Part shown: one piece after another, positions 43,477-52,169 of the stretch
Layout of the letters: each line of letters begins with the position of its first letter
Position numbering within the stretch: the first letter of the stretch is position 1
From: Kocuria subflava
GTDB lineage: Bacteria > Actinomycetota > Actinomycetes > Actinomycetales > Micrococcaceae
Length of the DNA: 64,000 nt
Direction: 5' to 3'
Assembly (NCBI RefSeq): GCF_012163155.1
Contig: NZ_JAAVUN010000012.1
Location: 36,957-100,956, forward strand
Notes under the pieces: model-generated
What the model was told of the DNA's origin: nothing
The model's input: only the letters and a program-made list of their open reading frames with translations
Databases searched by the model: none
Made by a program: the position numbers and the translations under genes

Positions 43477-44653
43477 GGCTGCTGGACCCGCTCGAGGAAA
43501 GCGGAAGTCCCTGCGTCTGGGACGGGTTGGTGGATTCCCGCTGCTGCTGGACCGGTCCTGGTTTGTGATCGCCGCGGTGATCATCCTTCTGTACTCACCT
43601 GTGCTGGGGCGGGTGCTGCCCAACATCGGCGGGTGGTCCTACGCCGTGGCGGCGGCCTTCTGTCTCCTGCTGGCGCTCTCCGTCCTGTTGCACGAGTGGG
43701 CCCATGCGTGGACGGCACGAGCGTTCGGGTGGCCCGTCACGCACATCACGTTGTCCCTGATGGGCGGACACACCAGTTTTGGCGCCACCAGGACCTCCTG
43801 GTTGGCCTCCCTGGTGATTTCCGTGGCCGGGCCGGTGGCCAACATCCTCCTGGGTCTGGCGGGATGGGTGGCGGTGGCAGCACTGCAACCGTTGGAGGCC
43901 GGTGGTGCGTTCAACGTGGTGCTGGTGCTTGTGGAACTCACCAGCTGGGCCAACTGGTTTGTGGGCATCTTCAATCTGATTCCCGGCCTGCCCCTGGACG
44001 GCGGACGCGCCCTGGAAGCGGTGGTCTGGGGCATCACTGGGCGCGAGTTCGTGGGAACGGCCGTGGCGGCATGGACCGGACGGGTCATTGCCGTCCTGGC
44101 GGTGGCTTGGATTCTGGTCAGTGGCTTGTGGCGTTCCATTCCGTTGCTGATCCTGGCCGGTTTGCTGGTGTGGATGCTGTGGGCCGGCGCCGCCTCATCC
44201 CTGCGGCGGGCCCGCGCCGCCCGCGCGATGTCCGGAATACGCGCCGTGGACCTGATGGAACCAGCCATTGCGGTTCCAGCTGAGACCACGCTGGCCACCG
44301 TGGAAGCCATCCTCCGGGGTGCCTTCAGCAACCCCGCGGACACCGTGGCTAAACCAGGCCCAGTCGCGGTGTTGGCCATGGATGGCCAGGACTGTGTTGG
44401 CATGCTCAACCCCGCTCGGGTGACCGCTGAGGACCCGCACCAACGGGCCCACCTGGCCCTTGGCGAGGTCATGGACCCGGTGACCGGCAACGCTGTCATT
44501 CCATCTGATCTTGCGGAACTGAACCTGCTGGAAGCCACGGCCCGCAGCGCCCAGCCGATGTTTGTCGTCGTCGATGGCCACGGGACACCGGTTGGTGTTC
44601 TGAGAGCGGCGCGGTTGAACACCGTGCTGCGGGAAGCCGGACTACTCCGGTGA
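43463..44653 (+). CDS. Site-2 protease (M50) with C-terminal CBS domains, Rip3-like
   Basis: 396 residues, overlapping the HAD gene by 14 nt. Six hydrophobic segments. Zinc site LLHEWAHAWTARAF (HExxH = HEWAH), with the third ligand in GLPLDGGRALEAVVWG. GHTSFGATRTSW is a characteristic loop. The C-terminal ~150 residues form a CBS pair (VDLMEPAIAVPAETTLATVE and FVVVDGHGTPVGVL). Enzymes of this type cleave membrane-embedded substrates such as anti-sigma factors and are controlled by nucleotide binding to the CBS pair. The substrate here is unknown. Confidence 0.93.
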   Translation: MPPVEAAGPARGKRKSLRLGRVGGFPLLLDRSWFVIAAVIILLYSPVLGRVLPNIGGWSYAVAAAFCLLLALSVLLHEWAHAWTARAFGWPVTHITLSLMGGHTSFGATRTSWLASLVISVAGPVANILLGLAGWVAVAALQPLEAGGAFNVVLVLVELTSWANWFVGIFNLIPGLPLDGGRALEAVVWGITGREFVGTAVAAWTGRVIAVLAVAWILVSGLWRSIPLLILAGLLVWMLWAGAASSLRRARAARAMSGIRAVDLMEPAIAVPAETTLATVEAILRGAFSNPADTVAKPGPVAVLAMDGQDCVGMLNPARVTAEDPHQRAHLALGEVMDPVTGNAVIPSDLAELNLLEATARSAQPMFVVVDGHGTPVGVLRAARLNTVLREAGLLR

Positions 44654-44740
44654 CGCGGCACCAAAACCGCACCAGGCAAGCCCGGCGCAGATGACACAAT
44701 GGGCCGCACCGACCCCGTAGCACCACCTGAAAGTGAGCCC

Positions 44741-45847
44741 ATGACCCAGTCCCACACGCAGCCCACCGGCGCCATCAACCGACGCGGACCCATGCGTGAA
44801 GGGGAACGGATCCAGCTCACGGATGACCGCGGAAAGCTGACCACCATCACGCTGACCGTGGGCGCTGAATACCAGACCCACAAGGGTGTGCTGCCGCATG
44901 ATCTGTTGATCGGTCAGCCGGAAGGCACCGTGGTGCAGAACTCCGTGGGCATCCAGTACCAGGCGCTGCGGCCCCTGATGAAGGACTTTGTGCTCTCCAT
45001 GCCCCGCGGTGCGGCCGTGGTCTATCCCAAGGACGCCGGCCAGATCGTGACCATGGGAGACATCTTCCCCGGCGCGCGTGTGGTGGAGGCCGGGGTGGGC
45101 TCCGGTGCTCTGACCATCGCACTGCTGCGGGCTGTGGGAGATGAAGGCACTGTGCACTCCTTTGAACGCCGGGAGGAGTTCGCGGAGGTGGCCGCCGGCA
45201 ACATCGCCACCATGTTCGGCGGCTCCCACCCGGCATGGCAGTTGAGCATCGGGGACCTGGCCGAGGAACTGGGCAATGCCGAAGCACCCGGGTCCGTGGA
45301 CCGTGTGGTCCTGGACATGCTGGCCCCGTGGGAGTGTTTGGACGCCGTGGCCCAGGCCTTGACACCGGGCGGTGTGGTGATCTGCTACGTGGCCACCGTG
45401 ACTCAGCTCTCCCGCACCGCTGAAGCCATGCGCACGGACGGGCGCTTCACGGAACCCGATGCCCACGAAACCATGGTCCGTGGCTGGCACGTGGAGGGTC
45501 TGGCGGTGCGCCCCGATCACCGCATGGTGGCGCACACGGGCTTCCTGATCACCGCCCGGCGGCTTGCGGACGGCGCCCCGCGCCTGGCGCCCAAGCGCCG
45601 CGCCTCCAAATCGGATTACACCCAGGAGGACCTGCAGGCCTGGACCCCCGTGGCCCTGGGGGAGCGGGAAGTCTCCGACAAGAAGGCCCGGCGCGCCAGC
45701 CGCGATGCCCAGCACCTGGCGCAACGGGCAGCTGTTGCGGACTCACACGCCCGCAACGACTCACAGGAGACCCACGCAGAGGGTGCTGGCACCCCGGCGA
45801 CGGATACCGGAACCGAAACGGAGGCCCACGACGACGTCGTGCGTTGA
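44741..45847 (+). CDS. trmI: tRNA (adenine(58)-N1)-methyltransferase
   Basis: 368 residues from ATG 44741. Methylates A58 in the T-loop of tRNAs using S-adenosylmethionine, as a tetramer. The N-terminal beta domain ends in QALRPLMKDFVLSMPRGAAV. The SAM site is VVEAGVGSGALTIALLRAVG, followed by HSFERREEFAEVA and the catalytic Asp in RVVLDMLAPWE. A C-terminal extension of ~80 charged and Ala/Thr-rich residues follows the family core. It is a regular upstream neighbour of the mpa/pup cluster in actinobacteria, though here it lies on the far side of pafA. Confidence 0.94.
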   Translation: MTQSHTQPTGAINRRGPMREGERIQLTDDRGKLTTITLTVGAEYQTHKGVLPHDLLIGQPEGTVVQNSVGIQYQALRPLMKDFVLSMPRGAAVVYPKDAGQIVTMGDIFPGARVVEAGVGSGALTIALLRAVGDEGTVHSFERREEFAEVAAGNIATMFGGSHPAWQLSIGDLAEELGNAEAPGSVDRVVLDMLAPWECLDAVAQALTPGGVVICYVATVTQLSRTAEAMRTDGRFTEPDAHETMVRGWHVEGLAVRPDHRMVAHTGFLITARRLADGAPRLAPKRRASKSDYTQEDLQAWTPVALGEREVSDKKARRASRDAQHLAQRAAVADSHARNDSQETHAEGAGTPATDTGTETEAHDDVVR

Positions 45848-45966
45848 TTCAGCAAGTATCCAGATCACCCCGTTACGCTGGCTCAAAACCTTTGAGGGTG
45901 GACTTCACGCCGCCCAACCAACCGCCACTTGCCGCACGCGCCACTGCGTGCGATACGGAGGATCAC

Positions 45967-47676
45967 GTGCGTAAGGCTTTGCTGAGGACCGGAACCGCAA
46001 TCGGGGCAGCGCTGTTGTTGACAGCCTGTTCCCCCGGCGGATTCAACTCCGTGGAACTCAGCAACGATCCCTCCGCCGGGGACGTCCCGGAGATCACCTT
46101 TGAAACCCCCGTGGAGGTGGAGGAGAACCAGACCAAGGTCTTGCGTGAGGGTGACGGCGCGGAGATCCAGGACGGTTCTGTGCTGCTGGCCCAGGCCGTG
46201 ATCTACCGCGGCTCTGACGGTGAGGAGGTGGGGGAGTCCTACTCCTCCGGTGCGGGCCAGATCCTGAAAGTTGATTCTGACCTCAAGGAACGACTTCCTG
46301 AGCTCTACGATGCCCTGACTCAGATGAAGGTGGGCGGCATTTTGGCGTACTCCTCACCGGCCACCGCGGGGCAGTCCGGGCAGGAGGGCGACAACTCCAC
46401 CTCGGTTGAGGTCTATGAGATCGTCCAGGAGATCCCCACGCAGATCGAGGGGGAGATGTCCGATTCACCGGACGGTCTGCCCGAGGTCACGGAGAACGAC
46501 GACCGTGTGCCGGAATTCGGTGAGATCGATGGCGACGCCCCGGACGAGATGGTCTCCGACTATCTGATCGAAGGCGATGGGGACGCGGTGGAAGCAGGCC
46601 AGACAGCGGTGGTGAATTACGTGGGTGCCCGTTGGGAGGACGGGGAAACCTTTGACTCCTCCTGGGAGGCCGGTGCACCTGCTGCGCTGCCGTTGGACAA
46701 TGCCATTGCCGGATGGTCCGAGGGTCTGGAGGGCAAGAAGGTCGGCTCCCGGGTGATTCTCTCCGTCCCTGCGGACAAGGCTTACGGCACCACGGAGGAA
46801 TTGGGGGAGGACTCCGGCTATCCCACAGGGGACTTGTTGTTTGTGGTGGACATCCTGGCTGCCGTGGACACCCCGGAACCTGAGCCCCTGCCGGACCCCA
46901 CGGCCTCGGTGGTCAATGAAGGTGACGGTGATGAGGTAGATGAGGGTGACACCCTCCTGGTGACTCGGGCCACGGTGACCAACGGCGAACCCGGGGATGC
47001 CACGCCCTCCGTGATGAGCCTGGACGAGACCCTGAAGGACGAGGATTCCTTCACCTATGACCAGCTCAAGGACGCCAAGGTGGGAACCTCCGTGGACATC
47101 ACCACCTCCAGCAGGGCTGGTGCCGGGCAGATCTCTGAGTCCACCACTCGTTACACCGTGCGGGAGATCATACCCACGGAGGTGGATGGCCTCATGGAGC
47201 CCACTCCTGAGGGTCTGCCCATGGTCACCCAGACCGACGGCGGGGATCCGGAGATCGCCCAGCCAGAACGCGATGCTCCGGATGACCTGGTCTCCGAATA
47301 CCTGATCGAAGGTGACGGCCCGGAGGTCGAGGACGGCCAGACCGTGGCGGTCAACTATGTGGGTGTGCGCTGGGAGGACGGTGAGGTCTTTGACTCCTCC
47401 TACGAACGCGGCACCCCTACGGCCTTCCCGCTGGACGGCGTGATTGACGGTTGGTCCGAGGGTCTCGAGGGCAAGAACGTCGGCTCGCGCGTGATCATCT
47501 CCATCCCGGCGGACAAGGCCTACGGAACCCAGGAAGAGATTGAGGAATCCGGGAATACAACAGCCCCCGCAGGTGATTTGCTCTTTGTGGTGGACATCCT
47601 GGGCGCCACGGACACCCCGGCAGCGGCCTCGGCCAGCCCGTCACCAGCTGCGGCCAGCCCGTCACCGTCCGAGTGA
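45967..47676 (+). CDS. Lipoprotein with two FKBP-type peptidyl-prolyl isomerase domains
   Basis: 569 residues from GTG 45967, with ACGGAGGA just upstream; an in-frame ATG at 45844 would bury the signal. The signal peptide ends in lipobox LLLTAC. The mature part is an internal duplication. Unit 1: degenerate FKBP-like domain (~35-150) then a full FKBP domain (~200-310). Unit 2: degenerate (~320-400) then full (~430-540). The full domains share SDYLIEGDG/SEYLIEGDG, VVNYVGARWEDGETFDSSW/AVNYVGVRWEDGEVFDSSY and SVPADKAYGT. It is probably a surface foldase for secreted proteins. The acidic, Pro/Ser tail is low-complexity. Confidence 0.9.
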   Translation: MRKALLRTGTAIGAALLLTACSPGGFNSVELSNDPSAGDVPEITFETPVEVEENQTKVLREGDGAEIQDGSVLLAQAVIYRGSDGEEVGESYSSGAGQILKVDSDLKERLPELYDALTQMKVGGILAYSSPATAGQSGQEGDNSTSVEVYEIVQEIPTQIEGEMSDSPDGLPEVTENDDRVPEFGEIDGDAPDEMVSDYLIEGDGDAVEAGQTAVVNYVGARWEDGETFDSSWEAGAPAALPLDNAIAGWSEGLEGKKVGSRVILSVPADKAYGTTEELGEDSGYPTGDLLFVVDILAAVDTPEPEPLPDPTASVVNEGDGDEVDEGDTLLVTRATVTNGEPGDATPSVMSLDETLKDEDSFTYDQLKDAKVGTSVDITTSSRAGAGQISESTTRYTVREIIPTEVDGLMEPTPEGLPMVTQTDGGDPEIAQPERDAPDDLVSEYLIEGDGPEVEDGQTVAVNYVGVRWEDGEVFDSSYERGTPTAFPLDGVIDGWSEGLEGKNVGSRVIISIPADKAYGTQEEIEESGNTTAPAGDLLFVVDILGATDTPAAASASPSPAAASPSPSE

Positions 47677-47693
47677 CCTGACACCCCACACAC

Positions 47694-47710
47694 CCACTGG
47701 CACCCAGTGG
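47694..47710 (+). terminator. Small hairpin between the two FKBP genes
   Basis: CCACTGG (47694-47700), loop CAC, CCAGTGG (47704-47710). A 7-bp perfect stem without a T-tract; it may reduce read-through into the next gene. Confidence 0.45.
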
Positions 47711-47747
47711 AATTGAACCCTCATCACAGACCCTCACGGAGGAAAAC

Positions 47748-48143
47748 ATGTCTTTCGGTCAGCGCAACCTGGACCGCAGCAAGCCCGAGGTCGACTTCCC
47801 GGAAGGGGAGGCCCCCACGGAGTTGAAGATCTTGGACCTGATTGAAGGCAAGGGCGCTGCCGCCCAGGCCGGCCAGCAGGTCTCCTGCCACTACGTGGGC
47901 GTCACCTTCTCCGGGGGAGAGGAATTCGACTCCTCCTGGAACCGCAACCAGCCCTTGGACTTCACCGTGGGCGTGGGACAGGTCATCCAGGGCTGGGACC
48001 AAGGCCTGCTGGGCATGCGCGTGGGTGGTCGGCGTCGTTTGGAGATCCCCTCAGAGATGGCCTACGGCGCGCGCGGCGCCGGCGGGGTGATCGGCCCCAA
48101 CGAGTCCTTGATCTTTGTGGTCGATCTGCTCGACGTCCGCTGA
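47748..48143 (+). CDS. FKBP-type peptidyl-prolyl cis-trans isomerase (cytoplasmic)
   Basis: 131 residues, ATG with GGAGGA upstream. A single FKBP domain without signal peptide: GQQVSCHYVGVTFSGGEEFDSSW, VGQVIQGWDQGLLGMRVGGRR and the closing GGVIGPNESLIFVVDLLDV, all active-site residues of the fold being in place. A gene of this type usually sits between pafA and pafBC in Micrococcaceae. Only 8 bp separate it from pafBC. Confidence 0.95.
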   Translation: MSFGQRNLDRSKPEVDFPEGEAPTELKILDLIEGKGAAAQAGQQVSCHYVGVTFSGGEEFDSSWNRNQPLDFTVGVGQVIQGWDQGLLGMRVGGRRRLEIPSEMAYGARGAGGVIGPNESLIFVVDLLDVR

Positions 48144-48151
48144 GACCGTAA

Positions 48152-50386
48152 GTGCCCGTTGATCAGCAACGGCGCGCTTCCGAACGCCGTCTGAACCTGA
48201 TTTTCGCGCTGCTCTACCGCGAGCGCGGTTACACGCGCTCGGAGTTGCGTGCTGCCGTACCGGATTACACGGCCATGCCCTCCGATGCGGCATTTGAGCG
48301 CGCCTTCGAACGGGACAAGCAGGAGTTGCGTGCTCTGGGCTTTCCCATCGAGGAGGTTCCGGAGGACGCGTTCTTTGAGGAGGAGACCGGTTTCCGGTAC
48401 CGGATCGCCCGCGGTTCCTTTGCGCTGCCTGCGCTGCAGTTCACGGCGGAGGAAGCCGCGGTGCTCTCCTTGGCGGCCAACGCCTGGACCCAGACCCCGC
48501 TGGGGAGCACGGCGCGGCGTGCGTTGCGTAAGTTGGAGCCCGTTCTGGAGCCTGCCGCAGGCGACGACGACGCCCCGCTGATCCAGCCCACCATCAGCGT
48601 TCAGGAACCATCCTTTGCGCCATTGATGGAGGCTGTGCTCAAGCACCGCCAGGTGGGTTTTGACTATCTGGCCGCCTCCACGGACGAGCTGTCCACCCGG
48701 CGTCTTGAGCCGTGGGGCGTGGGTTCCCGGTTCGGGTCCTGGTACGTGATCGGTTGGGACCTGGACCGCCAGGCCGAGCGCACCTTCCGGCTCTCCCGGA
48801 TCGTCTCCGATGTCCGGATCACCACCACCACGTTCACGCCACCGGCTGATTTCTCCATGAACCAGCGGTTGGACGCCATGGAGGCGGCCCCGCAGTTGGG
48901 CTCGGTGACGGTGGATGTTGCCCCGGGGCGCGCGCAGATGTTGCGGCGGATGGCTTCGGCCACCGCCCACGGTGCCGGCCACCGCGCTGCCGACGCTGCA
49001 GAGGGTTTTGACCGCCTGACAGTTCCGGTGACGGAGCCCGAGCGGGTTGCCGCCGAGATTGCAGCGGTGGGCCCGGACGCCGTGGTGCCAACCCCTGCAG
49101 ATGTGCCAGGCCCCGCCTCGGAGCCAGACCCTGCCGTAGCGCCAGAACCAGCCGGTGCCGGCCAGGCCACGGAGGCCGCCACCTTGCAGCAGCGCGTCCG
49201 GGACAGCGTCCTGCGGCGTCTGGAGGCTGCAGCGGCCTTTCAGCAGCGCGTGGGTGGTGTGAAGGTGGACTGGTCCAAGACCTCCCGCAAGCCCCGGCGT
49301 TCCTCCAACTCCAGCGCCGATCGCCTGGCGCGCATGTTGGAGATCGTGCGCTACGTCTACGGTCATCAGGGCGTTGCCCTGGACGACGTCGCCGCACACG
49401 TTGAGGCCTCCACAGAACAGGTGGTGGAGGATCTGACCACGTTGTTCGTCTGCGGCCGCCCTGGACACACCCCGGACCAGCTGATTGAGGCGTCCTGGGA
49501 TGAAGGCGCAGTCACAGTGGGCAATGCCGATGAGATCTCCTCACCCGTCCGCCTGACCCAGCCAGAAGCCTCTGCCCTGCTGGTGGGGCTGCAAACTCTG
49601 CGCTCCCTTCCCGGGGAACACACGCCTGCCATTGAATCCGCCCTGCGCAAAGTGGCGGAGGCCGCCGGTGAACCTGCCGCGGTGGCCGAAGCCGTGGGTG
49701 CCCGCCCGGATGAGACCTTTGTGGCTCTGGCCGTGGCAGCCCAAGAGGCCCAGGCGCCCGTGACCGATCACGAGGACTCCTCGGCCGTGGCGGCTACCGT
49801 CCGCCACGCGATCGACGCCAAGCAGCGGTTGTCCATCAGCTACATCGTGGCCTCCCGGGATGAAGTCACGCAGCGGGAGATCGACCCCCTGCGTCTGGTC
49901 TCGGCCAACTCCCACTGGTACGTCCTGGCCTGGTGCGCCCGCGCCCAGGACTTCCGGGACTTCCGCCTGGACCGCATCCGCTCCGCCGTGGCGGTGGGTC
50001 AAGCCGAAACCCACGACGACGACGCCACCGTCCGCCCGCCTGCTGCAACTGTTGCCGCAGCGGAACAGGAGATCGTGCTGGTCACGGATCGGCGTGCCCG
50101 GTGGGTTGCCGATCAGTACAGGGCCCGCCGCACGGCAGCCCTGAAGGTGCCCCGTGGACCGCGCCGCAGGGGTGGGGCGGCGGCTGTGCGGGCGTCGTCG
50201 TCGGCCCCGGTGGAATTCGAGGCCGCAGAGATTTCCTTCACCACGGAGGAACTGGCGTTCTCCCTGCTTACCCGATTCGGCGGCCAGGTGGGCGTGGTGG
50301 GCCCGGAGGCACACGCAGTTCGGGGGCAACTATGGGTGAACACTGCGCTGGCGGCCTATCAATCCGATTCGAGCACGGGTGACTGA
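48152..50386 (+). CDS. pafBC: PafB-PafC fusion, WYL-domain transcriptional activator
   Basis: 744 residues, GTG start 8 bp after the FKBP gene. Two copies of the HTH-WYL-WCX arrangement are joined in one chain. Copy 1 (~1-300) begins SERRLNLIFALLYRERGYTR and has a WYL core GSWYVIGWDLDRQAERTFRLSR. A ~90-residue Ala/Pro-rich linker follows. Copy 2 (~385-740) starts RLARMLEIVRYVYGHQG and has HWYVLAWCARAQDFRDFRLD. In mycobacteria the PafB/PafC pair activates the LexA-independent DNA-damage response, probably responding to single-stranded DNA. Fused forms are known in Arthrobacter relatives. Confidence 0.92.
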   Translation: MPVDQQRRASERRLNLIFALLYRERGYTRSELRAAVPDYTAMPSDAAFERAFERDKQELRALGFPIEEVPEDAFFEEETGFRYRIARGSFALPALQFTAEEAAVLSLAANAWTQTPLGSTARRALRKLEPVLEPAAGDDDAPLIQPTISVQEPSFAPLMEAVLKHRQVGFDYLAASTDELSTRRLEPWGVGSRFGSWYVIGWDLDRQAERTFRLSRIVSDVRITTTTFTPPADFSMNQRLDAMEAAPQLGSVTVDVAPGRAQMLRRMASATAHGAGHRAADAAEGFDRLTVPVTEPERVAAEIAAVGPDAVVPTPADVPGPASEPDPAVAPEPAGAGQATEAATLQQRVRDSVLRRLEAAAAFQQRVGGVKVDWSKTSRKPRRSSNSSADRLARMLEIVRYVYGHQGVALDDVAAHVEASTEQVVEDLTTLFVCGRPGHTPDQLIEASWDEGAVTVGNADEISSPVRLTQPEASALLVGLQTLRSLPGEHTPAIESALRKVAEAAGEPAAVAEAVGARPDETFVALAVAAQEAQAPVTDHEDSSAVAATVRHAIDAKQRLSISYIVASRDEVTQREIDPLRLVSANSHWYVLAWCARAQDFRDFRLDRIRSAVAVGQAETHDDDATVRPPAATVAAAEQEIVLVTDRRARWVADQYRARRTAALKVPRGPRRRGGAAAVRASSSAPVEFEAAEISFTTEELAFSLLTRFGGQVGVVGPEAHAVRGQLWVNTALAAYQSDSSTGD

Positions 50387-50400
50387 GGTCTAGACTGCTC

Positions 50401-50745
50401 ATGATGTCTTGGTGGATGTGGGTTGTGCTGTGGACGGTGCTGGTGCTGATCAGCGGCGCGGTCCTGGCAATTCTGCTGTTCCGGTTGTGGCGGCAGTTCT
50501 CCCGCATGCTGCATGATCTGGGCGATTACGGGGATTCCGTGACGCAGCGTCTGGATCAGGCAACGGCTGAACCAGCAGTCACCGACCATCATCCGAGGCG
50601 ACCCGACGTCTACACCCCCTGGCGTGAAGCTCGGAAGCAGTACCGTAGTGGCACATTGGAACGACGCACGGCCCGCTCCCAACGTCGTTCGGCACGGCGC
50701 CGAGCGATGGGCCAACCGCAAAAGGTCTCCGACCTCACGCGGTGA
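50401..50745 (+). CDS. Small single-pass membrane protein with basic tail
   Basis: 114 residues; ATG 50401 or 50404. One transmembrane helix, residues ~5-27 ([20 protein letters not shown]), then ~85 soluble residues with an amphipathic helix and a strongly basic C-terminus ([17 protein letters not shown]). It lies 14 bp after pafBC and 16 bp before tatA, so it is part of that operon. Not a recognised Tat subunit; family unknown. Confidence 0.7.
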   Translation: MMSWWMWVVLWTVLVLISGAVLAILLFRLWRQFSRMLHDLGDYGDSVTQRLDQATAEPAVTDHHPRRPDVYTPWREARKQYRSGTLERRTARSQRRSARRRAMGQPQKVSDLTR

Positions 50746-50761
50746 CACCGAAAGGAACATC

Positions 50762-51073
50762 ATGTTCGGTCGACTTTTCGACAACCCCATGGTTGTCATC
50801 ATGATTCTGCTGGTCATCGTCCTGCTCTTCGGCGCCCCGAAGCTGCCGGGCATGGCACGCAGCTTGGGCCAGTCCATGCGTATCTTCAAGTCCGAGGTCA
50901 AGGAAATGAAGGACGACGACAAGGACCGCACCGTGGTCAACGGTGAGTCCGTGGAGACCACGGCGGGGGAGACCCGCACCGGGACCAACGGCTCCACCAG
51001 CACTTCAACCAACGGTTCTGCCCCTGCTGCCGACCCCGCGGTGCGCAACGATCCTGACGGCACCGTCCGCTGA
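50762..51073 (+). CDS. tatA: Sec-independent protein translocase TatA
   Basis: 103 residues from ATG 50762 with GAAAGGA upstream. Short N-terminal transmembrane helix ([14 protein letters not shown]), hinge [14 protein letters not shown] and amphipathic helix [11 protein letters not shown], then a disordered Thr/Ser/Asn-rich tail. The usual Phe-Gly hinge and Leu-Pro pair are conserved. TatA multimers form the pore for folded proteins with twin-arginine signals. Confidence 0.93.
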   Translation: MFGRLFDNPMVVIMILLVIVLLFGAPKLPGMARSLGQSMRIFKSEVKEMKDDDKDRTVVNGESVETTAGETRTGTNGSTSTSTNGSAPAADPAVRNDPDGTVR

Positions 51074-51098
51074 TCGTCCGTTCCCTTTGTGCACTGGC

Positions 51099-51137
51099 AA
51101 CTCACTCGGTCTTGAGCTCTGCTCGGCCGGGTGAGTT
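51099..51137 (+). promoter_or_regulatory. Hairpin between tatA and tatC
   Basis: AACTCACTCGG (51099-51109) pairs with CCGGGTGAGTT (51127-51137) with one G-U wobble. It contains the potential GTG start at 51131, so the stem argues for ATG 51161 as the tatC start and could lower tatC expression relative to tatA. Confidence 0.5.
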
Positions 51138-51160
51138 CGCCTGAGAAAGACCTCAACGCG

Positions 51161-52147
51161 ATGAGCCAGAACTCTTCTCCATCCACTGATCCCGCCTCGG
51201 GCGCTGCATCCTCTCCAGCTGCTCCTGAGGACCAGTTGGCTCCTGATCAGTCCCGGAGCGAAACACCGGCCACCAAGGCCACGGCAGCCCAGCGCAAGGC
51301 TGCACGGGCCAAGCGCAGTCGGCGCAAGAACCCACAGGCACAGATGGCTCTGACGGAGCATCTGCGGGAGTTCCGCAACCGGTTGATCATCTCCGCCATT
51401 GCCACCGTGATCGGCATGGTGGGTGGCTTCTTCCTGTACTACCCGTTCATGGAGTGGCTGACGGATCCCATCCGGCAGCTCAACGAGCAGGAGAGCCGCG
51501 AGGCGTTCCTGAACTTCGGCGGTGTGGGTGGCTCCTTCAACGTGATGGTTGAGGTCTCCATCATTCTGGGCCTGATCATCGCCAGCCCCATCTGGCTCTA
51601 CCAGCTGTGGGCCTTCATCACCCCCGCGCTGCACAAGAAGGAAAAACGCTACGCCTACGGCTTTGTGATTGCCGCGGTTCCCCTGTTCCTGGGTGGCTGT
51701 TTCCTGGGCATCATCACCATGCCGGCAGCCGTGTTTGCCCTGACCTCCTTCAACCCGGAGGACACCGGCAACGTCATCGAGGCGGTGCCGTACGTACGAT
51801 TTGTGCTCCAACTGGTGTTGACCATCGGCTTGGCCTGTATGGTGCCGGTGCTGCTGGTGGGTCTGAACATGTTGGGGATCCTGCCCGGCCGGACATTGTT
51901 GAAGGCCTGGCGCTGGGTGATCATCCTGGTGTTGCTTCTGGCTGCAATCGTGGCCCCGGGTCCGGACATGATGGTCATGTTCTACATTGCGGCCCCCCTG
52001 ATGTCCTTGTTCTTCCTGGCCGTGGGGATCTGCCTGCTCAACGACCGCCGTCGGAAGAAGAAACAGGCCAAGCAGGAAGCTGCCTACGCCTCCAGGACGG
52101 TCAAGGCCACCTCCGCCGAGGAACTGCGCAAGGTCCAGGGCAGCTGA
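51161..52147 (+). CDS. tatC: Sec-independent protein translocase TatC
   Basis: 328 residues from ATG 51161 (GTG 51131 is possible but lies within a stable hairpin). An N-terminal ~60-residue basic/Ala-rich extension precedes the core. ALTEHLREFRNRLIISA contains the conserved E and R residues that read twin-arginine signals; six transmembrane helices follow, with LYQLWAFITPALHKKEKRY and the late VAPGPDMMVMFYIAAPLMSL as family motifs. The C-terminus is cytoplasmic and Lys-rich. It forms the Tat receptor with TatA (a TatB may be encoded elsewhere). Confidence 0.94.
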   Translation: MSQNSSPSTDPASGAASSPAAPEDQLAPDQSRSETPATKATAAQRKAARAKRSRRKNPQAQMALTEHLREFRNRLIISAIATVIGMVGGFFLYYPFMEWLTDPIRQLNEQESREAFLNFGGVGGSFNVMVEVSIILGLIIASPIWLYQLWAFITPALHKKEKRYAYGFVIAAVPLFLGGCFLGIITMPAAVFALTSFNPEDTGNVIEAVPYVRFVLQLVLTIGLACMVPVLLVGLNMLGILPGRTLLKAWRWVIILVLLLAAIVAPGPDMMVMFYIAAPLMSLFFLAVGICLLNDRRRKKKQAKQEAAYASRTVKATSAEELRKVQGS

Positions 52148-52169
52148 GCCACCGCGTAGGGTGGGAGAC

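Noticed and set aside
42589..43626. Long upstream extension of the PAC2 reading frame on the minus strand
   Set aside because: It runs antisense through the HAD hydrolase, which has intact motifs; the conserved PAC2 sequence starts near GTG 42588.
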